From an uncultured Pelagibacteraceae bacterium (GTDB taxonomy: Bacteria > Pseudomonadota > Alphaproteobacteria > Pelagibacterales > Pelagibacteraceae): a stretch of 47,378 bases of DNA. Below, piece by piece: positions 35,149 through 43,981 of the stretch (position 1 is its first letter; every line of letters begins with the position of its first letter). The notes below the pieces were generated by a model, which had not been told where the DNA came from, did not search any database, and was given only the letters and a program-made list of their open reading frames with translations. Both the position numbers and the translations under genes were made by a program. The stretch is taken from NCBI GenBank assembly GCA_902536925.1, contig CACAZL010000008.1, forward strand, positions 1-47,378, written 5' to 3'.

Positions 35149-37212
35149 ATGTCTGAATTTTTTCTTGAATTATTTAGTGAAGAAATACCTTCCAGATTAC
35201 AAATAAATGCTAGGAATGATTTAGTACAAATTTTAAAAAAATTTTTTGATGATAATAAAATTATAATAAAAGGTAAAATAAATATTTATTCAATTCCAAA
35301 TAGACTCATTGTTTATATTAATAAGATATCTAAAGATGTAACAAAAAAAGCTGAGGAAATAAGAGGTCCTAATATAAATGCTCCAGAAAAGGCTTTAGAA
35401 GGATTTTTAAAATCCAATAAAATAGGTAAAGAAAAAGTTACCAAAAAAAGTACTGACAAAGGTATATTCTTTTTTTACAATAAACCATCGCAAAAAATTA
35501 AAACATACGATTTATTAAAAGATAATATTGCAAGTTTGCTTTTAAAAATTTCCTGGAAAAAATCAATGAAATGGGGCAACCATAATTTATATTGGGGAAG
35601 ACCATTAAAATCAATATTATGCTTATTTGATAAAAAAATAATTGAATTTAAATTAAACCATTTACAGAGTTCAAATAAAACTTTCATCAATAAAGATCTA
35701 GAAGATGAAGTAAAAAGTTTTAATGATTTTAAATCTTATATAAAATTTTTTAAACAAAAAGGAGTAATAATTGATCAAAATAAAAGAAAAGAATTTATAA
35801 CTAAAGAAATAAATAAAGTAACTAATCAAAAAAAAATTCATATAAACTTTAATGAAAAACTTATAGAAGAAATAACAAATATTGTTGAAAAACCAAAAAT
35901 TTTAGTATGTGAGTTTAATAAGAAATTTTTAGAAATTCCCCAAGAAATACTTATTATTACAATGCAACATCACCAAAAATATTTTCCAACATTTGATAAT
36001 AAAAACAAAATAACAAATAATTTTATAGTTGTGGCAGATTGCAAGGATAAGAAAGGATTAGTTAAATTAGGAAATCAAAATGTTGTAGAAGCTAGATTAG
36101 CAGATGCAGAATTTTTTTGGAATAGAAATAAGTCTCAAAATTTAGTTAAGCAGGTATCTAAATTGAAGCAAATTAATTATTTTAAAGGATTGGGAAGTTA
36201 TTTTGATAAAATACAAAGAGTAAGAAAACTTAGCGGAATAATATCAGATGAACTTTTAATAAGTAAAGAAAAGATAGAAATTGCTTCCTCAATTTGCAAA
36301 GTTGATTTGATGTCGGATTTAGTTGCAGAGTTTCCTGAATTGCAAGGTGTAATGGGTGGATACTTTGCTAGAGAGCAAGGTTTTGATGAAGAAATAAGCT
36401 CAGCTGTGTCAGAGCATTACTTACCAAGTGGTATTGATAGTAAAGTACCAAAAAAACCATACAGTATAGCATTATCATTAAGTGATAAAATCGACTCTCT
36501 AGTTGGATTTTTTGGAATTAATCTTAAACCAACTAGTTCAAAAGATCCTTATGCATTAAGGAGAATGACTATTAGTTTATTGAGGTTAATAATTGAAAAT
36601 CAAAAAAAAATAAAATTAAGAGATCTAATAAATTATTCAATAAATTTGTACAAAGAACAAAATTACTCTTTTGACTCAAAATTATTAAATGATGAATTAG
36701 GAGACTTTATTTTAGATAGATTAAAATATTATTTAAAAGAAAAAGATATTAGATCGGATATTATTGAATGTTCTATTAATTCACATGGAATAGATGATTT
36801 ACTAAAAATATTTAATAAATCATTAAATTTGAATAAAAATATTAAAAAAGATTTTGGTATTGATGTTATTGCAATTTATAAAAGATCTGCAAACATTTTA
36901 AATAGCGAAAGAATATCAAAATTAGATATTTTGGGTTCCGCTGATCCTGGTCTCTTTAAAAATGATTACGAAAAGAACCTTTATAAAAAAATACATACTA
37001 TAAGAAAATATTTTTCAAGTATAGGTAGAGAAGAGGATTATGATGAAAGTCTTAAAACTCTTTCAAGTGCTAAAACTGAGGTTAATGAGTTTTTTGATAA
37101 TGTAATAGTTAATGATCAAGAAGAAATAATTAAGAAAAACAGACTAGAACTTTTAAAAATGTTGTGTAAAAGCTTCGATAATTATTTTAACTTTTCTAAA
37201 ATAGAAGCATAA
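35149..37212 (+). CDS. glyS: Glycyl-tRNA synthetase beta subunit
   Basis: GlyS supplies tRNA recognition to the heterotetrameric enzyme. The 687 residues begin with the family-typical LELFSEEIPSRLQ. They contain EIRGPNINAP, SMKWGNHNLYWGRPLKSILCL, the HHQKYFP segment, the HD-like region VDLMSDLVAEFPELQGVMGGYFARE, and KPTSSKDPYALRR before the C-terminal anticodon-binding DALR-type domain. Length matches the family. It follows glyQ by one base and abuts ppdK. Lysine and asparagine enrichment is extreme in its less conserved middle. Confidence 0.97.
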   Translation: MSEFFLELFSEEIPSRLQINARNDLVQILKKFFDDNKIIIKGKINIYSIPNRLIVYINKISKDVTKKAEEIRGPNINAPEKALEGFLKSNKIGKEKVTKKSTDKGIFFFYNKPSQKIKTYDLLKDNIASLLLKISWKKSMKWGNHNLYWGRPLKSILCLFDKKIIEFKLNHLQSSNKTFINKDLEDEVKSFNDFKSYIKFFKQKGVIIDQNKRKEFITKEINKVTNQKKIHINFNEKLIEEITNIVEKPKILVCEFNKKFLEIPQEILIITMQHHQKYFPTFDNKNKITNNFIVVADCKDKKGLVKLGNQNVVEARLADAEFFWNRNKSQNLVKQVSKLKQINYFKGLGSYFDKIQRVRKLSGIISDELLISKEKIEIASSICKVDLMSDLVAEFPELQGVMGGYFAREQGFDEEISSAVSEHYLPSGIDSKVPKKPYSIALSLSDKIDSLVGFFGINLKPTSSKDPYALRRMTISLLRLIIENQKKIKLRDLINYSINLYKEQNYSFDSKLLNDELGDFILDRLKYYLKEKDIRSDIIECSINSHGIDDLLKIFNKSLNLNKNIKKDFGIDVIAIYKRSANILNSERISKLDILGSADPGLFKNDYEKNLYKKIHTIRKYFSSIGREEDYDESLKTLSSAKTEVNEFFDNVIVNDQEEIIKKNRLELLKMLCKSFDNYFNFSKIEA

Positions 37213-39870
37213 ATGCCAAAATTAGTTTTTAATTTTAAATCTAAAGACACAAAAAAAATAAAAATCCCAAAAAATATTTTAGGAGGCAAAGGTGCAAATT
37301 TATCAGAAATGGGAAGGATGGGGCTGCCTGTCCCACCAGGATTTACAATTTCTACTGAAGCATGTGATTTATTTTATAAAAATAAAAAGAAATTAAAGCC
37401 TAAAATCATAAATGAAATAAATAGAGAATTAAAAAACGTTGAAAAAGACTCTGGTAAAAAATTTGGAGATTTAAAAAACCCTTTGTTGTTATCTGTAAGA
37501 TCTGGTGCTAGGGTTTCCATGCCAGGCATGATGGATACAATTTTAAATCTTGGAATAAATGATAAAACTGTCATTGCTTTAGCAAATAAAACGTCAAATA
37601 TGAGATTTGCAAAAGATAGTTATAGAAGATTTATACAAATGTATGCAAATGTTGTTATGGGTGTTGAAAGCTATAATTTTGAAGAACTAATTGAAAATTA
37701 TAAACTTACAAAAGGTGTATTGTTAGACACAGATTTGGATGAAAATGACTGGGATGGATTGATTAAAGACTTCAAAAATATTGTAAAAGAAAAAACCAAA
37801 AAGGATTTTCCTCAAAATATTAATGAACAATTACTAGGTGCAATTAGTGCAGTCTTTTTGTCATGGGAGAGTAACAGGGCAAAGGTTTATAGAAAATTAA
37901 ATCTCATCCCATCAGAATGGGGAACTGCAGTAAATGTACAGTCCATGGTTTTTGGCAATATGGGTGATGATTGTGCGACAGGTGTTGTATTTACACGTAA
38001 TCCATCAAATGGAATGAATGAAATCTATGGTGAATATTTAATAAATGCTCAAGGAGAAGATGTTGTTGCGGGAACAAGGACCCCTCAACATATAACTAAG
38101 AAAGCTAGAAAAGATGCAAAAGAAACAACTCTTTCAATGGAAGAGTCTATGCCTAAAGTTTACAAAAATCTAAAAAATATTCTTATTAAACTAGAGAAAC
38201 ATTATAAAGATATGCAGGATGTAGAGTTCACAGTTGAAAATAATAAGTTGTGGATGTTGCAAACAAGATCTGGAAAGAGAACTGCAAAATCATCAGTAAA
38301 AATTGCTGTCGACATGGAAAGAGAAAAACTTATAACAAAAAAAGAGGCAGTGCTCAGAGTACAGCCAAATTCATTAGATACTTTGCTTCATCCAACTTTA
38401 GATGAAACAGCAAATCTAGAAGTAATAGCCAAAGGCCTTCCAGCTTCACCAGGAGCAGCTAGTGGAAAAGTAGTATTTACCTCTGATGAGGCTGAAAGAT
38501 TAAATGGAATGATGCAAAATACAATCCTAGTTAGAGTAGAAACATCACCAGAAGATATCAATGGAATGCATGCAGCTAAAGGAATTCTTACTGCAAGAGG
38601 AGGGATGACCAGCCATGCTGCAGTAGTTGCAAGAGGAATGGGTAGGCCGTGTGTATCTGGCTCAAGCGAAATAGAAATAGATTACCAAAATAAAACTTTC
38701 AAGACGAAAAATAATGAAATTAAAGAAGGTGATTTAATTACAATTGATGGATCAAGTGGTAGAATTATAAAAGGAGAGGTTAAAACTGTTAAACCCGAAA
38801 TTTCTGGAGATTTCTCTAAACTTATGAGCTGGGCTGATAAATTTAGAAAACTAAAAATTAGAACTAATTCTGAAACACCTCTTGATAGTAAAACTGCTAG
38901 AGAATTTGGAGCTGAAGGAATAGGTCTTTGTAGAACAGAACATATGTTTTTTGATGAAGAAAGAATTTTATCTGTAAGAGAAATGATATTATCAAAATCA
39001 AAAGAAGACAGGGCCAATGCTTTAAAGAAACTGCTTCCTTTTCAAAAAAAGGATTTTGTTGATATCTTTAAAATTATGAATGGTCTTCCTGTTACAGTTA
39101 GATTATTAGATCCACCACTCCATGAATTTTTACCGAAAAATCAAAAAGAAATTAGTGATGTAGCTAATGCTTTAAACATCAAAAGTTTTGAATTAGAGAG
39201 TAGAATAACAGAACTTCATGAACAAAATCCAATGCTCGGTCATAGAGGTTGTAGATTAGGTATATCATTCCCAGAAATATATGAGATGCAGTGCAAAGCG
39301 ATTTTTCATGCTTTAGTTGAATGTAAAAAACTCAAGATAAAATCTATTATTCCAGAGATCATGATACCTTTGGTATCAACAGAAGCAGAAATAAAAATAA
39401 TGAAAGATTTAGTAATTAGAGTTGCAAAAGAGGTTGAAAACAAAACTAAAACAAAACTAAATTTTTTAGTGGGTACAATGATTGAGCTCCCAAGAGCAGC
39501 AATCAAAGCAGATGATATATCTAGACATGCAGAATTCTTTAGTTTTGGAACAAATGACTTAACACAAACAACTTTTGGTATTAGCAGAGATGATAGTGGT
39601 AAGTTTTTAAATGATTATATTGATAATAAAATTTTTGATATTGATCCATTTGTTTCCATAGACGATGGAGTTGGAGATTTGATAGAAATAGCAACAAAAA
39701 AAGGTAGAAAAATTAACAAAAAAATAAAACTTGGTATATGTGGCGAACATGGAGGTGATCCGAAAAGTATCGACTTTTGTGCACGTGTTGGTTTAGATTA
39801 TGTATCCTGCTCGCCTTATAGAGTACCTATTGCAAGACTGGCTGCTGCTCAAGCTCAATTAAAAAAATAA
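37213..39870 (+). CDS. ppdK: Pyruvate, phosphate dikinase
   Basis: PPDK reversibly converts pyruvate, ATP and phosphate to phosphoenolpyruvate, AMP and diphosphate. The 885-residue chain shows the three usual domains. The nucleotide-binding domain opens with GGKGANLSEMGRMGLPVPPGFT. The phosphohistidine domain has GGMTSHAAVVARGMGRPCV with His468. The PEP/pyruvate barrel carries AEGIGLCRTEHMFF, GHRGCRLG, MIELPRAA, SFGTNDLTQTTFG and the catalytic cysteine in LGICGEHGGD at Cys843. Length distinguishes it from PEP synthase (about 790) and enzyme I. The ATG follows the glyS stop directly, and glyS-ppdK adjacency is common in alphaproteobacteria. It supports gluconeogenesis together with the tkt-gap-pgk-fda operon. 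Confidence 0.98.
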   Translation: MPKLVFNFKSKDTKKIKIPKNILGGKGANLSEMGRMGLPVPPGFTISTEACDLFYKNKKKLKPKIINEINRELKNVEKDSGKKFGDLKNPLLLSVRSGARVSMPGMMDTILNLGINDKTVIALANKTSNMRFAKDSYRRFIQMYANVVMGVESYNFEELIENYKLTKGVLLDTDLDENDWDGLIKDFKNIVKEKTKKDFPQNINEQLLGAISAVFLSWESNRAKVYRKLNLIPSEWGTAVNVQSMVFGNMGDDCATGVVFTRNPSNGMNEIYGEYLINAQGEDVVAGTRTPQHITKKARKDAKETTLSMEESMPKVYKNLKNILIKLEKHYKDMQDVEFTVENNKLWMLQTRSGKRTAKSSVKIAVDMEREKLITKKEAVLRVQPNSLDTLLHPTLDETANLEVIAKGLPASPGAASGKVVFTSDEAERLNGMMQNTILVRVETSPEDINGMHAAKGILTARGGMTSHAAVVARGMGRPCVSGSSEIEIDYQNKTFKTKNNEIKEGDLITIDGSSGRIIKGEVKTVKPEISGDFSKLMSWADKFRKLKIRTNSETPLDSKTAREFGAEGIGLCRTEHMFFDEERILSVREMILSKSKEDRANALKKLLPFQKKDFVDIFKIMNGLPVTVRLLDPPLHEFLPKNQKEISDVANALNIKSFELESRITELHEQNPMLGHRGCRLGISFPEIYEMQCKAIFHALVECKKLKIKSIIPEIMIPLVSTEAEIKIMKDLVIRVAKEVENKTKTKLNFLVGTMIELPRAAIKADDISRHAEFFSFGTNDLTQTTFGISRDDSGKFLNDYIDNKIFDIDPFVSIDDGVGDLIEIATKKGRKINKKIKLGICGEHGGDPKSIDFCARVGLDYVSCSPYRVPIARLAAAQAQLKK

Positions 39871-39879
39871 AATTAAATT

Positions 39880-40716
39880 TTAGATTTCCAATTTTAAGTC
39901 TAACGCATTAATTGAGTGAGTTAAAGATCCTACAGAAATTCTATCTACACCAGAAGAGGAAACATTTTTAACATTCTTTAATGTAATTCCTCCAGATGCC
40001 TCAGTCTCATAAAATTTCTTAGACATTTTCACTGCTTTTTTTAAATTTTTTGAACTCATGTTATCTAATAGAATTCTATCAAATTTTAGACCCAATATTC
40101 TTTTTAACTGAGATAAATTATCAACCTCAACTGTAATTTTTTTTCTTCCTTTCTTTTTGATTGCTCTTTGAATTAAATTTTCAAAATTTTTTTCAGAACT
40201 TATATGATTATCTTTTATTAAGTATTCATCACTTAAGTTAAATCTATGGTTTGTTCCACCACCTAATTTAACAGCATATTTTTGGATTACTCTAAGATTT
40301 GGGATTGTTTTTCTTGTACAGCATATTCTAGTTTTTTTTCCAGCTTTTTTTACAAACATATTTGTTTTTGTTGCTATTCCAGAAATATGAGAAACAAAGT
40401 TTAATGCCACTCTTTCGCCAGTTAAAATATTTTTTAGGTCACCATCAATAATCGCAATTACCTCGCCTTTTTTAATCCGAGATCCATCTTTTTTTTTATT
40501 TTTAAAATTTATTTTATTATCAACTAATTTAAACGTTTCTTTAGCAAATTCTATCCCACCTAAAATTCCATTTTGGTTACATATCATTTTAACTTTTTTT
40601 TTTATATTTTTGTTAATTAGTTCTGAAGTAATATCACCTGATGGATATAAGTCCTCATTCAAAGCTAATTTACATGAAGATTTTATAAAATTTTTACTTA
40701 ATTGAATTTTAGACAC
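39880..40716 (-). CDS. nadC: Nicotinate-nucleotide pyrophosphorylase (carboxylating)
   Basis: NadC converts quinolinate and PRPP to nicotinate mononucleotide in NAD synthesis. The 278 residues contain the N-terminal LNEDLYPSGDITSEL, GERVALNFVSHISGIAT, the phosphoribosyl site segment CTRKTIPNLRVIQKYAV and GGGTNHR. The barrel strands VEVDNLSQ, ILLDNMS and EASGGI follow, ending in ISVGSLTHS. It lies 5 nt downstream of nadA on the same strand. The aspartate-oxidising partner (nadB or an aspartate dehydrogenase) is not in this window. It converges with ppdK across 9 nt with no visible terminator. Confidence 0.97.
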   Translation of the reverse strand: MSKIQLSKNFIKSSCKLALNEDLYPSGDITSELINKNIKKKVKMICNQNGILGGIEFAKETFKLVDNKINFKNKKKDGSRIKKGEVIAIIDGDLKNILTGERVALNFVSHISGIATKTNMFVKKAGKKTRICCTRKTIPNLRVIQKYAVKLGGGTNHRFNLSDEYLIKDNHISSEKNFENLIQRAIKKKGRKKITVEVDNLSQLKRILGLKFDRILLDNMSSKNLKKAVKMSKKFYETEASGGITLKNVKNVSSSGVDRISVGSLTHSINALDLKLEI

Positions 40717-40721
40717 AGATT

Positions 40722-41711
40722 CTATCTGCCTATTTCTGCCATTCTCTCTACAGATTTTCTTGCTTTTTCGATTGTCTCATTGTCCATTATTAATTCGTTA
40801 GTTTCATTTTCTAAACAATCTAATATTTTAGGTAAAGTTATTCTTTTCATATGAGGACACAGATTGCATGGTCTAATAAATTCAACTTTAGGATTATCAA
40901 TTTGGACATTGTCGCTCATCGAGCATTCTGTAACCATCATAACTTTTTCTGGTTGATTATCCCTTACATATTTAATCATTCCACTTGTAGAACCTGCAAA
41001 ATCAGATGCTTGTATTACATCAGGAGGACATTCAGGATGTGCAATTATTTTTATACCTGGATTAGCTTTTCTAATATCATTAATTTCTTGATCATTGAAT
41101 TGTTCATGCACTTCACAAGTTCCTTTCCAAGAAATAATCTCTATATCAGTTTGTGATGCCACATATTTAGCTAAAAAATCATCAGGCAAAAATATTACTT
41201 TTTTTACTCCTAATGATTCAACAATTTTTACAGCATTTGCAGATGTACAGCAAATATCAGTTTCAGCTTTAACTTCAGCAGAAGTATTTACATATGAGAC
41301 TACTGGAACACCGGGATATTGTTTTTTGAGGTTTCTAACATCGTCTCCTGTTATAGACGAAGAGAGTGAACAGCCTGCTTTCATATCTGGTAATAAAACT
41401 TTTTTTTCAGGACTCATTAATTTTGCAGTTTCAGCCATAAAATGAACTCCACACATTACAATTATGTCTGCCTTTGTTTTTGCAGCCTCTACTGCTAATG
41501 CTAAAGAATCTGCAGAAAAATCTGAAATGCCGTGATAAATTTCTGGTGTTTGATAATTGTGAGCAAGAATTACTGCATTCTTCTCTTTCTTTAGTTTGTT
41601 AATTTTATAAATATAAGGGGCATGTGTAGCCCACTCTATCTCCGGAATTTTTTTTGATACTTTGTTATAAATTGAGTTAGTTGCTTTTTTTATTTCACTA
41701 GTAAATTCCAT
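40722..41711 (-). CDS. nadA: Quinolinate synthase
   Basis: NadA condenses iminoaspartate with dihydroxyacetone phosphate using a [4Fe-4S] cluster. The 329 residues show LAHNYQTPEIY (49-59), DFSADSLALA, the first probable ligand Cys87 in VMCGVHFMAETAK, PDMKAGCSL, CCTSANA, Cys199 in WKGTCEVH, AHPECPPDV, the SGMIKY loop and the final ligand Cys285 in CNLCPHMKRITL. These match the three conserved iron-sulfur cysteines of the family. It is first in a nadA-nadC pair. About 60 nt separate its start from the oppositely directed tRNA-Leu. Confidence 0.97.
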   Translation of the reverse strand: MEFTSEIKKATNSIYNKVSKKIPEIEWATHAPYIYKINKLKKEKNAVILAHNYQTPEIYHGISDFSADSLALAVEAAKTKADIIVMCGVHFMAETAKLMSPEKKVLLPDMKAGCSLSSSITGDDVRNLKKQYPGVPVVSYVNTSAEVKAETDICCTSANAVKIVESLGVKKVIFLPDDFLAKYVASQTDIEIISWKGTCEVHEQFNDQEINDIRKANPGIKIIAHPECPPDVIQASDFAGSTSGMIKYVRDNQPEKVMMVTECSMSDNVQIDNPKVEFIRPCNLCPHMKRITLPKILDCLENETNELIMDNETIEKARKSVERMAEIGR

Positions 41712-41769
41712 AAAAAAAACTTATCAACTTGAAATAGAATTGTCATTCATTTAATCTGCCGCATTACAT

Positions 41770-41855
41770 GCGGTCATGCTGAAACTGGTAGACAGGCACG
41801 GTTGAGGGCCGTGTGGGCCTAGCCCATGAGAGTTCGAGTCTCTCTGACCGCACCA
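41770..41855 (+). tRNA. tRNA-Leu(GAG)
   Basis: An 86-nt class II tRNA. The acceptor arms GCGGTCA and TGACCGC are perfectly paired. The anticodon stem CACGG/CCGTG encloses TTGAGGG, giving anticodon GAG. A long variable arm (TGGGCCTAGCCCA region) marks leucine. The T stem GAGAG/CTCTC encloses TTCGAGT. CCA is encoded. It converges with ssrA, the two 3' ends being about 17 nt apart. Confidence 0.96.
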
Positions 41856-41872
41856 AAAGTAAATATTTATTA

Positions 41873-42121
41873 AGGGGCGTTCTGTTGCCAGGTGCCCCGG
41901 ACCCCGTAACTTAATTAATAAATTAATTAAGCTGCAAGTGCGTAACTTTCGTTAGCATTTATAAATTAGCCCTTCACGGCGGAACAATACCGAACGAAAG
42001 AATAACTTTTAGTCATCCGTCGATCCTAATTCACCCCCATAAGTTGAAAATGGTGGAGGTGGTGGGTACTGCCCCCACGTCCGTAATGGTTATTACGAAA
42101 TTCGTTTATCGTCATAGTTGG
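41873..42121 (-). ncRNA. ssrA: Circularly permuted two-piece tmRNA (ssrA)
   Basis: Read on the minus strand, the gene begins with the acceptor piece (about 42121-42051). It carries CGGACG, a T stem GTGGG/CCCAC around loop GGCAGTA, the 3' acceptor strand CACCTCC and then ACCA ending at 42051. A 12-nt spacer (42050-42039) follows. The coding piece starts at 42038 with GGGGGTG, which pairs with CACCTCC to rebuild the 7-bp acceptor stem, then AGGATCGACGG. It continues to the tag frame encoding ANESYALAA and a stop (41956-41927). The piece ends in the pseudoknot-like GGGG-CACCTGGCAACAGAA-CGCCCC region near 41874. The break after the tag and the 3'-half-first order are those of alphaproteobacterial split tmRNA. 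Outer ends are estimates. Confidence 0.93.
41927..41956 (-). other. tmRNA proteolysis tag reading frame
   Basis: Nine sense codons plus TAA within ssrA encode ANESYALAA. The resume codon is GCT (41954-41956). The ALAA end matches the ClpXP/FtsH-recognised terminus of other tags. The tag is one residue shorter than the Escherichia coli ten-residue tag as counted from the resume codon. Confidence 0.92.
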
Positions 42122-42136
42122 AAAACCAACATTAAT

Positions 42137-42164
42137 AATATAAAACCAAATTCAACAGATTCAA
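42137..42164 (-). promoter_or_regulatory. Probable ssrA promoter
   Basis: On the minus strand, TTGAAT (42159-42164) and TATATT (42137-42142) are spaced 16 nt apart and would start transcription near 42130, just before the acceptor piece. The -35 lies about 10 nt from the divergent thyX ATG, so the thyX 5' region and this promoter share DNA. Confidence 0.5.
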
Positions 42165-42174
42165 TAAATTATTC

Positions 42175-43122
42175 ATGAAATTAACTGACGAACAAATAAA
42201 AGAAATAAAAGACCAGCAATCTCAGCAAAATTCAACAAAAAGAGTAACAGCCCCAGAACTTGAAAAAATTTTATACGATGCAATTCCAATATTAGACCAC
42301 GGTTTTATAAGAGTTGTTGACTACATGGGTGATGATACCTCCGTAGTTCAATCAGCTAGAGTTTCTTATGGAAAAGGCACAAAAAAAGTTTCAACAGATT
42401 CTGGTTTAATAAAATATTTGATGAGACATTGGCACAGCACTCCTTTCGAAATGTGTGAAATAAAATATCACGTAAAACTACCTATATTTATAGCTAGACA
42501 ATGGATTAGACATAGAACAGCAAATGTAAATGAATATTCTGCAAGATACTCGATTTTAGATAAAGAATTTTATCTACCAGAGCCGCAACATCTTGCTGCT
42601 CAATCACAGAGTAATAGACAAGGTAGAGGTGATATTTTAGATGGAGAAAAAGCAAAAAAAGTTTTGAATTTATTAAAAGGAGATGCTGAACAAACTTATA
42701 ATAATTATGAAACTATGCTTAATGAAAGATATGATGGATCAACTATAGATGAAAATGCTGTAGGTTTAGCAAGAGAGCTTGCTAGAATGAATTTAACATT
42801 AAATACTTACACCCAATGGTATTGGAAAACAGATTTATTAAATCTAATGAATTTTTTAAGGCTCAGAGCAGATCATCATGCTCAGTACGAGATTAGAGCT
42901 TATGCAGATGCTATGCTTGATACTGTTAAAAAATGGGTACCAATAACTTATGAAGCTTTTATGGATTATAGGGTTGGTGGAACAGAAGTTTCAGCAAAAG
43001 GAAAAATTATTATTCAAAAACTTATAAAAGGTGAAAATGTTTCTATCGATGATACAGGTTTATCAAAAAGAGAATGGAACGAACTTATGGAAGCTTTTGA
43101 TCTTAAAGATAAATTGATTTAA
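42175..43122 (+). CDS. thyX: Flavin-dependent thymidylate synthase ThyX
   Basis: ThyX methylates dUMP using methylenetetrahydrofolate and FAD/NADPH. The ThyX signature RHR-x7-S is present as [11 protein letters not shown] (112-122), preceded by [27 protein letters not shown]. The C-terminal [23 protein letters not shown] helix provides the dUMP-binding arginine. The 315-residue length is at the long end, owing to an N-terminal segment of about 40 residues and a C-terminal tail. It probably replaces thyA, though thyA absence cannot be judged from one window. Its 3' end overlaps the convergent mrp gene by 20 nt. Confidence 0.97.
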   Translation: MKLTDEQIKEIKDQQSQQNSTKRVTAPELEKILYDAIPILDHGFIRVVDYMGDDTSVVQSARVSYGKGTKKVSTDSGLIKYLMRHWHSTPFEMCEIKYHVKLPIFIARQWIRHRTANVNEYSARYSILDKEFYLPEPQHLAAQSQSNRQGRGDILDGEKAKKVLNLLKGDAEQTYNNYETMLNERYDGSTIDENAVGLARELARMNLTLNTYTQWYWKTDLLNLMNFLRLRADHHAQYEIRAYADAMLDTVKKWVPITYEAFMDYRVGGTEVSAKGKIIIQKLIKGENVSIDDTGLSKREWNELMEAFDLKDKLI

Positions 43123-43927
43123 TTTTTTCGGCAAACTTAAAATATATTTTTGATATCTCATGGTCTGGCTTGCTTTCTACTATTGGTGAACCCAAATCTC
43201 CTTGCTTTCCAACTTCAGGATCAATTGGTATTTCTCCCATAAGATCTTTTTTAAATTCTTCAGCAGTCTTTTTTACGCCACCTTCACCGAATATTGCATA
43301 TTTTTTTCCATCATCTCCAACGAAATGACTCATATTATCTACAAGTCCTAATATTTTTACTTTAAGTTTATCAAACATCCTGATTCCTCGTTTCACATCC
43401 TGTAAGGCTATTTCTTGTGGTGTAGATATAATAATTACTCCATCCAAATTAATTTCTTGTGCAAAAGTCAATTGTGTATCTCCAGTTCCTGGCGGCATAT
43501 CGACAATTAAAAAATCTAAATTTTCCCACATAACTTTTTGTGTAAAAGTTTTTATCGCAGAAATAACCATTGGACCCCGCCAAATCATTGGTGTTTGCTC
43601 TTCTGTTAAAAATCCTATAGACATGCATTGAATTCCATATTTTAAAATTGGCTTTAATTTTTGCCCGTCACTTTCAGGCTTTTCATTTATTGAGAATAAT
43701 TTTGGCAATGACGGTCCATATATATCTGCGTCAAGCAAACCAACATTTAAGTCCATTTTTTTTAAAGCCAAAGCAAGATTCGAGGCAAATGTTGACTTTC
43801 CAACTCCTCCTTTTGCACTTGAGATTGCAATTGTAAACTTTGTACCAATAATCGGGTTCCTTCTAAAGGTTTTTGGCTCAGTTTTTGCCTGTGTTGTGTC
43901 ACTTAAACCTACTTTTTTATCGTCCAT
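43103..43927 (-). CDS. mrp: Mrp/ApbC-family P-loop ATPase, short form without CxxC
   Basis: Mrp/ApbC/NBP35 proteins carry iron-sulfur clusters to target apoproteins. The 274-residue protein has the deviant Walker [12 protein letters not shown] (36-46), [12 protein letters not shown], the switch region [12 protein letters not shown] (143-154), and VSTPQ-like [12 protein letters not shown]. Two expected features are missing. There is no N-terminal MIP18/DUF59 domain, only about 30 polar residues. The cysteine motif that usually follows the NMS segment is replaced: residues 198-208 read [11 protein letters not shown]. Cys101 is the only cysteine I see. ATP binding looks intact; cluster binding by the canonical site does not. 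It is divergent from hflK. Confidence 0.9.
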   Translation of the reverse strand: MDDKKVGLSDTTQAKTEPKTFRRNPIIGTKFTIAISSAKGGVGKSTFASNLALALKKMDLNVGLLDADIYGPSLPKLFSINEKPESDGQKLKPILKYGIQCMSIGFLTEEQTPMIWRGPMVISAIKTFTQKVMWENLDFLIVDMPPGTGDTQLTFAQEINLDGVIIISTPQEIALQDVKRGIRMFDKLKVKILGLVDNMSHFVGDDGKKYAIFGEGGVKKTAEEFKKDLMGEIPIDPEVGKQGDLGSPIVESKPDHEISKIYFKFAEKIKSIYL

Positions 43928-43941
43928 AATTTACCATTACC

Positions 43942-43976
43942 TTGTTTTTACTAATAAAGACACTATATAGAGTGTC
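43942..43976 (+). promoter_or_regulatory. hflK promoter candidate with overlapping inverted repeat
   Basis: TTGTTT (43942-43947) and TATATA (43964-43969) are spaced 16 nt. A perfect inverted repeat GACACT-ATATAG-AGTGTC (43959-43976) overlaps the -10 element and the expected start site, six bases before the hflK ATG. Its position suggests an operator, or a hairpin at the mRNA 5' end. No regulator is identified. Confidence 0.42.
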
Positions 43977-43981
43977 GTATT

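Noticed and set aside
34274-39870. Glycine riboswitch or other riboswitch upstream of glyQ or ppdK
   Set aside because: There is no intergenic leader: glyQ starts inside the peptidase gene and ppdK directly follows glyS.
41712-42174. Possible mobile element or attachment site next to tRNA-Leu and ssrA, both frequent integration targets
   Set aside because: No duplicated tRNA or ssrA 3' fragment, integrase or foreign-looking gene flanks these loci; the neighbours are nadA and thyX.
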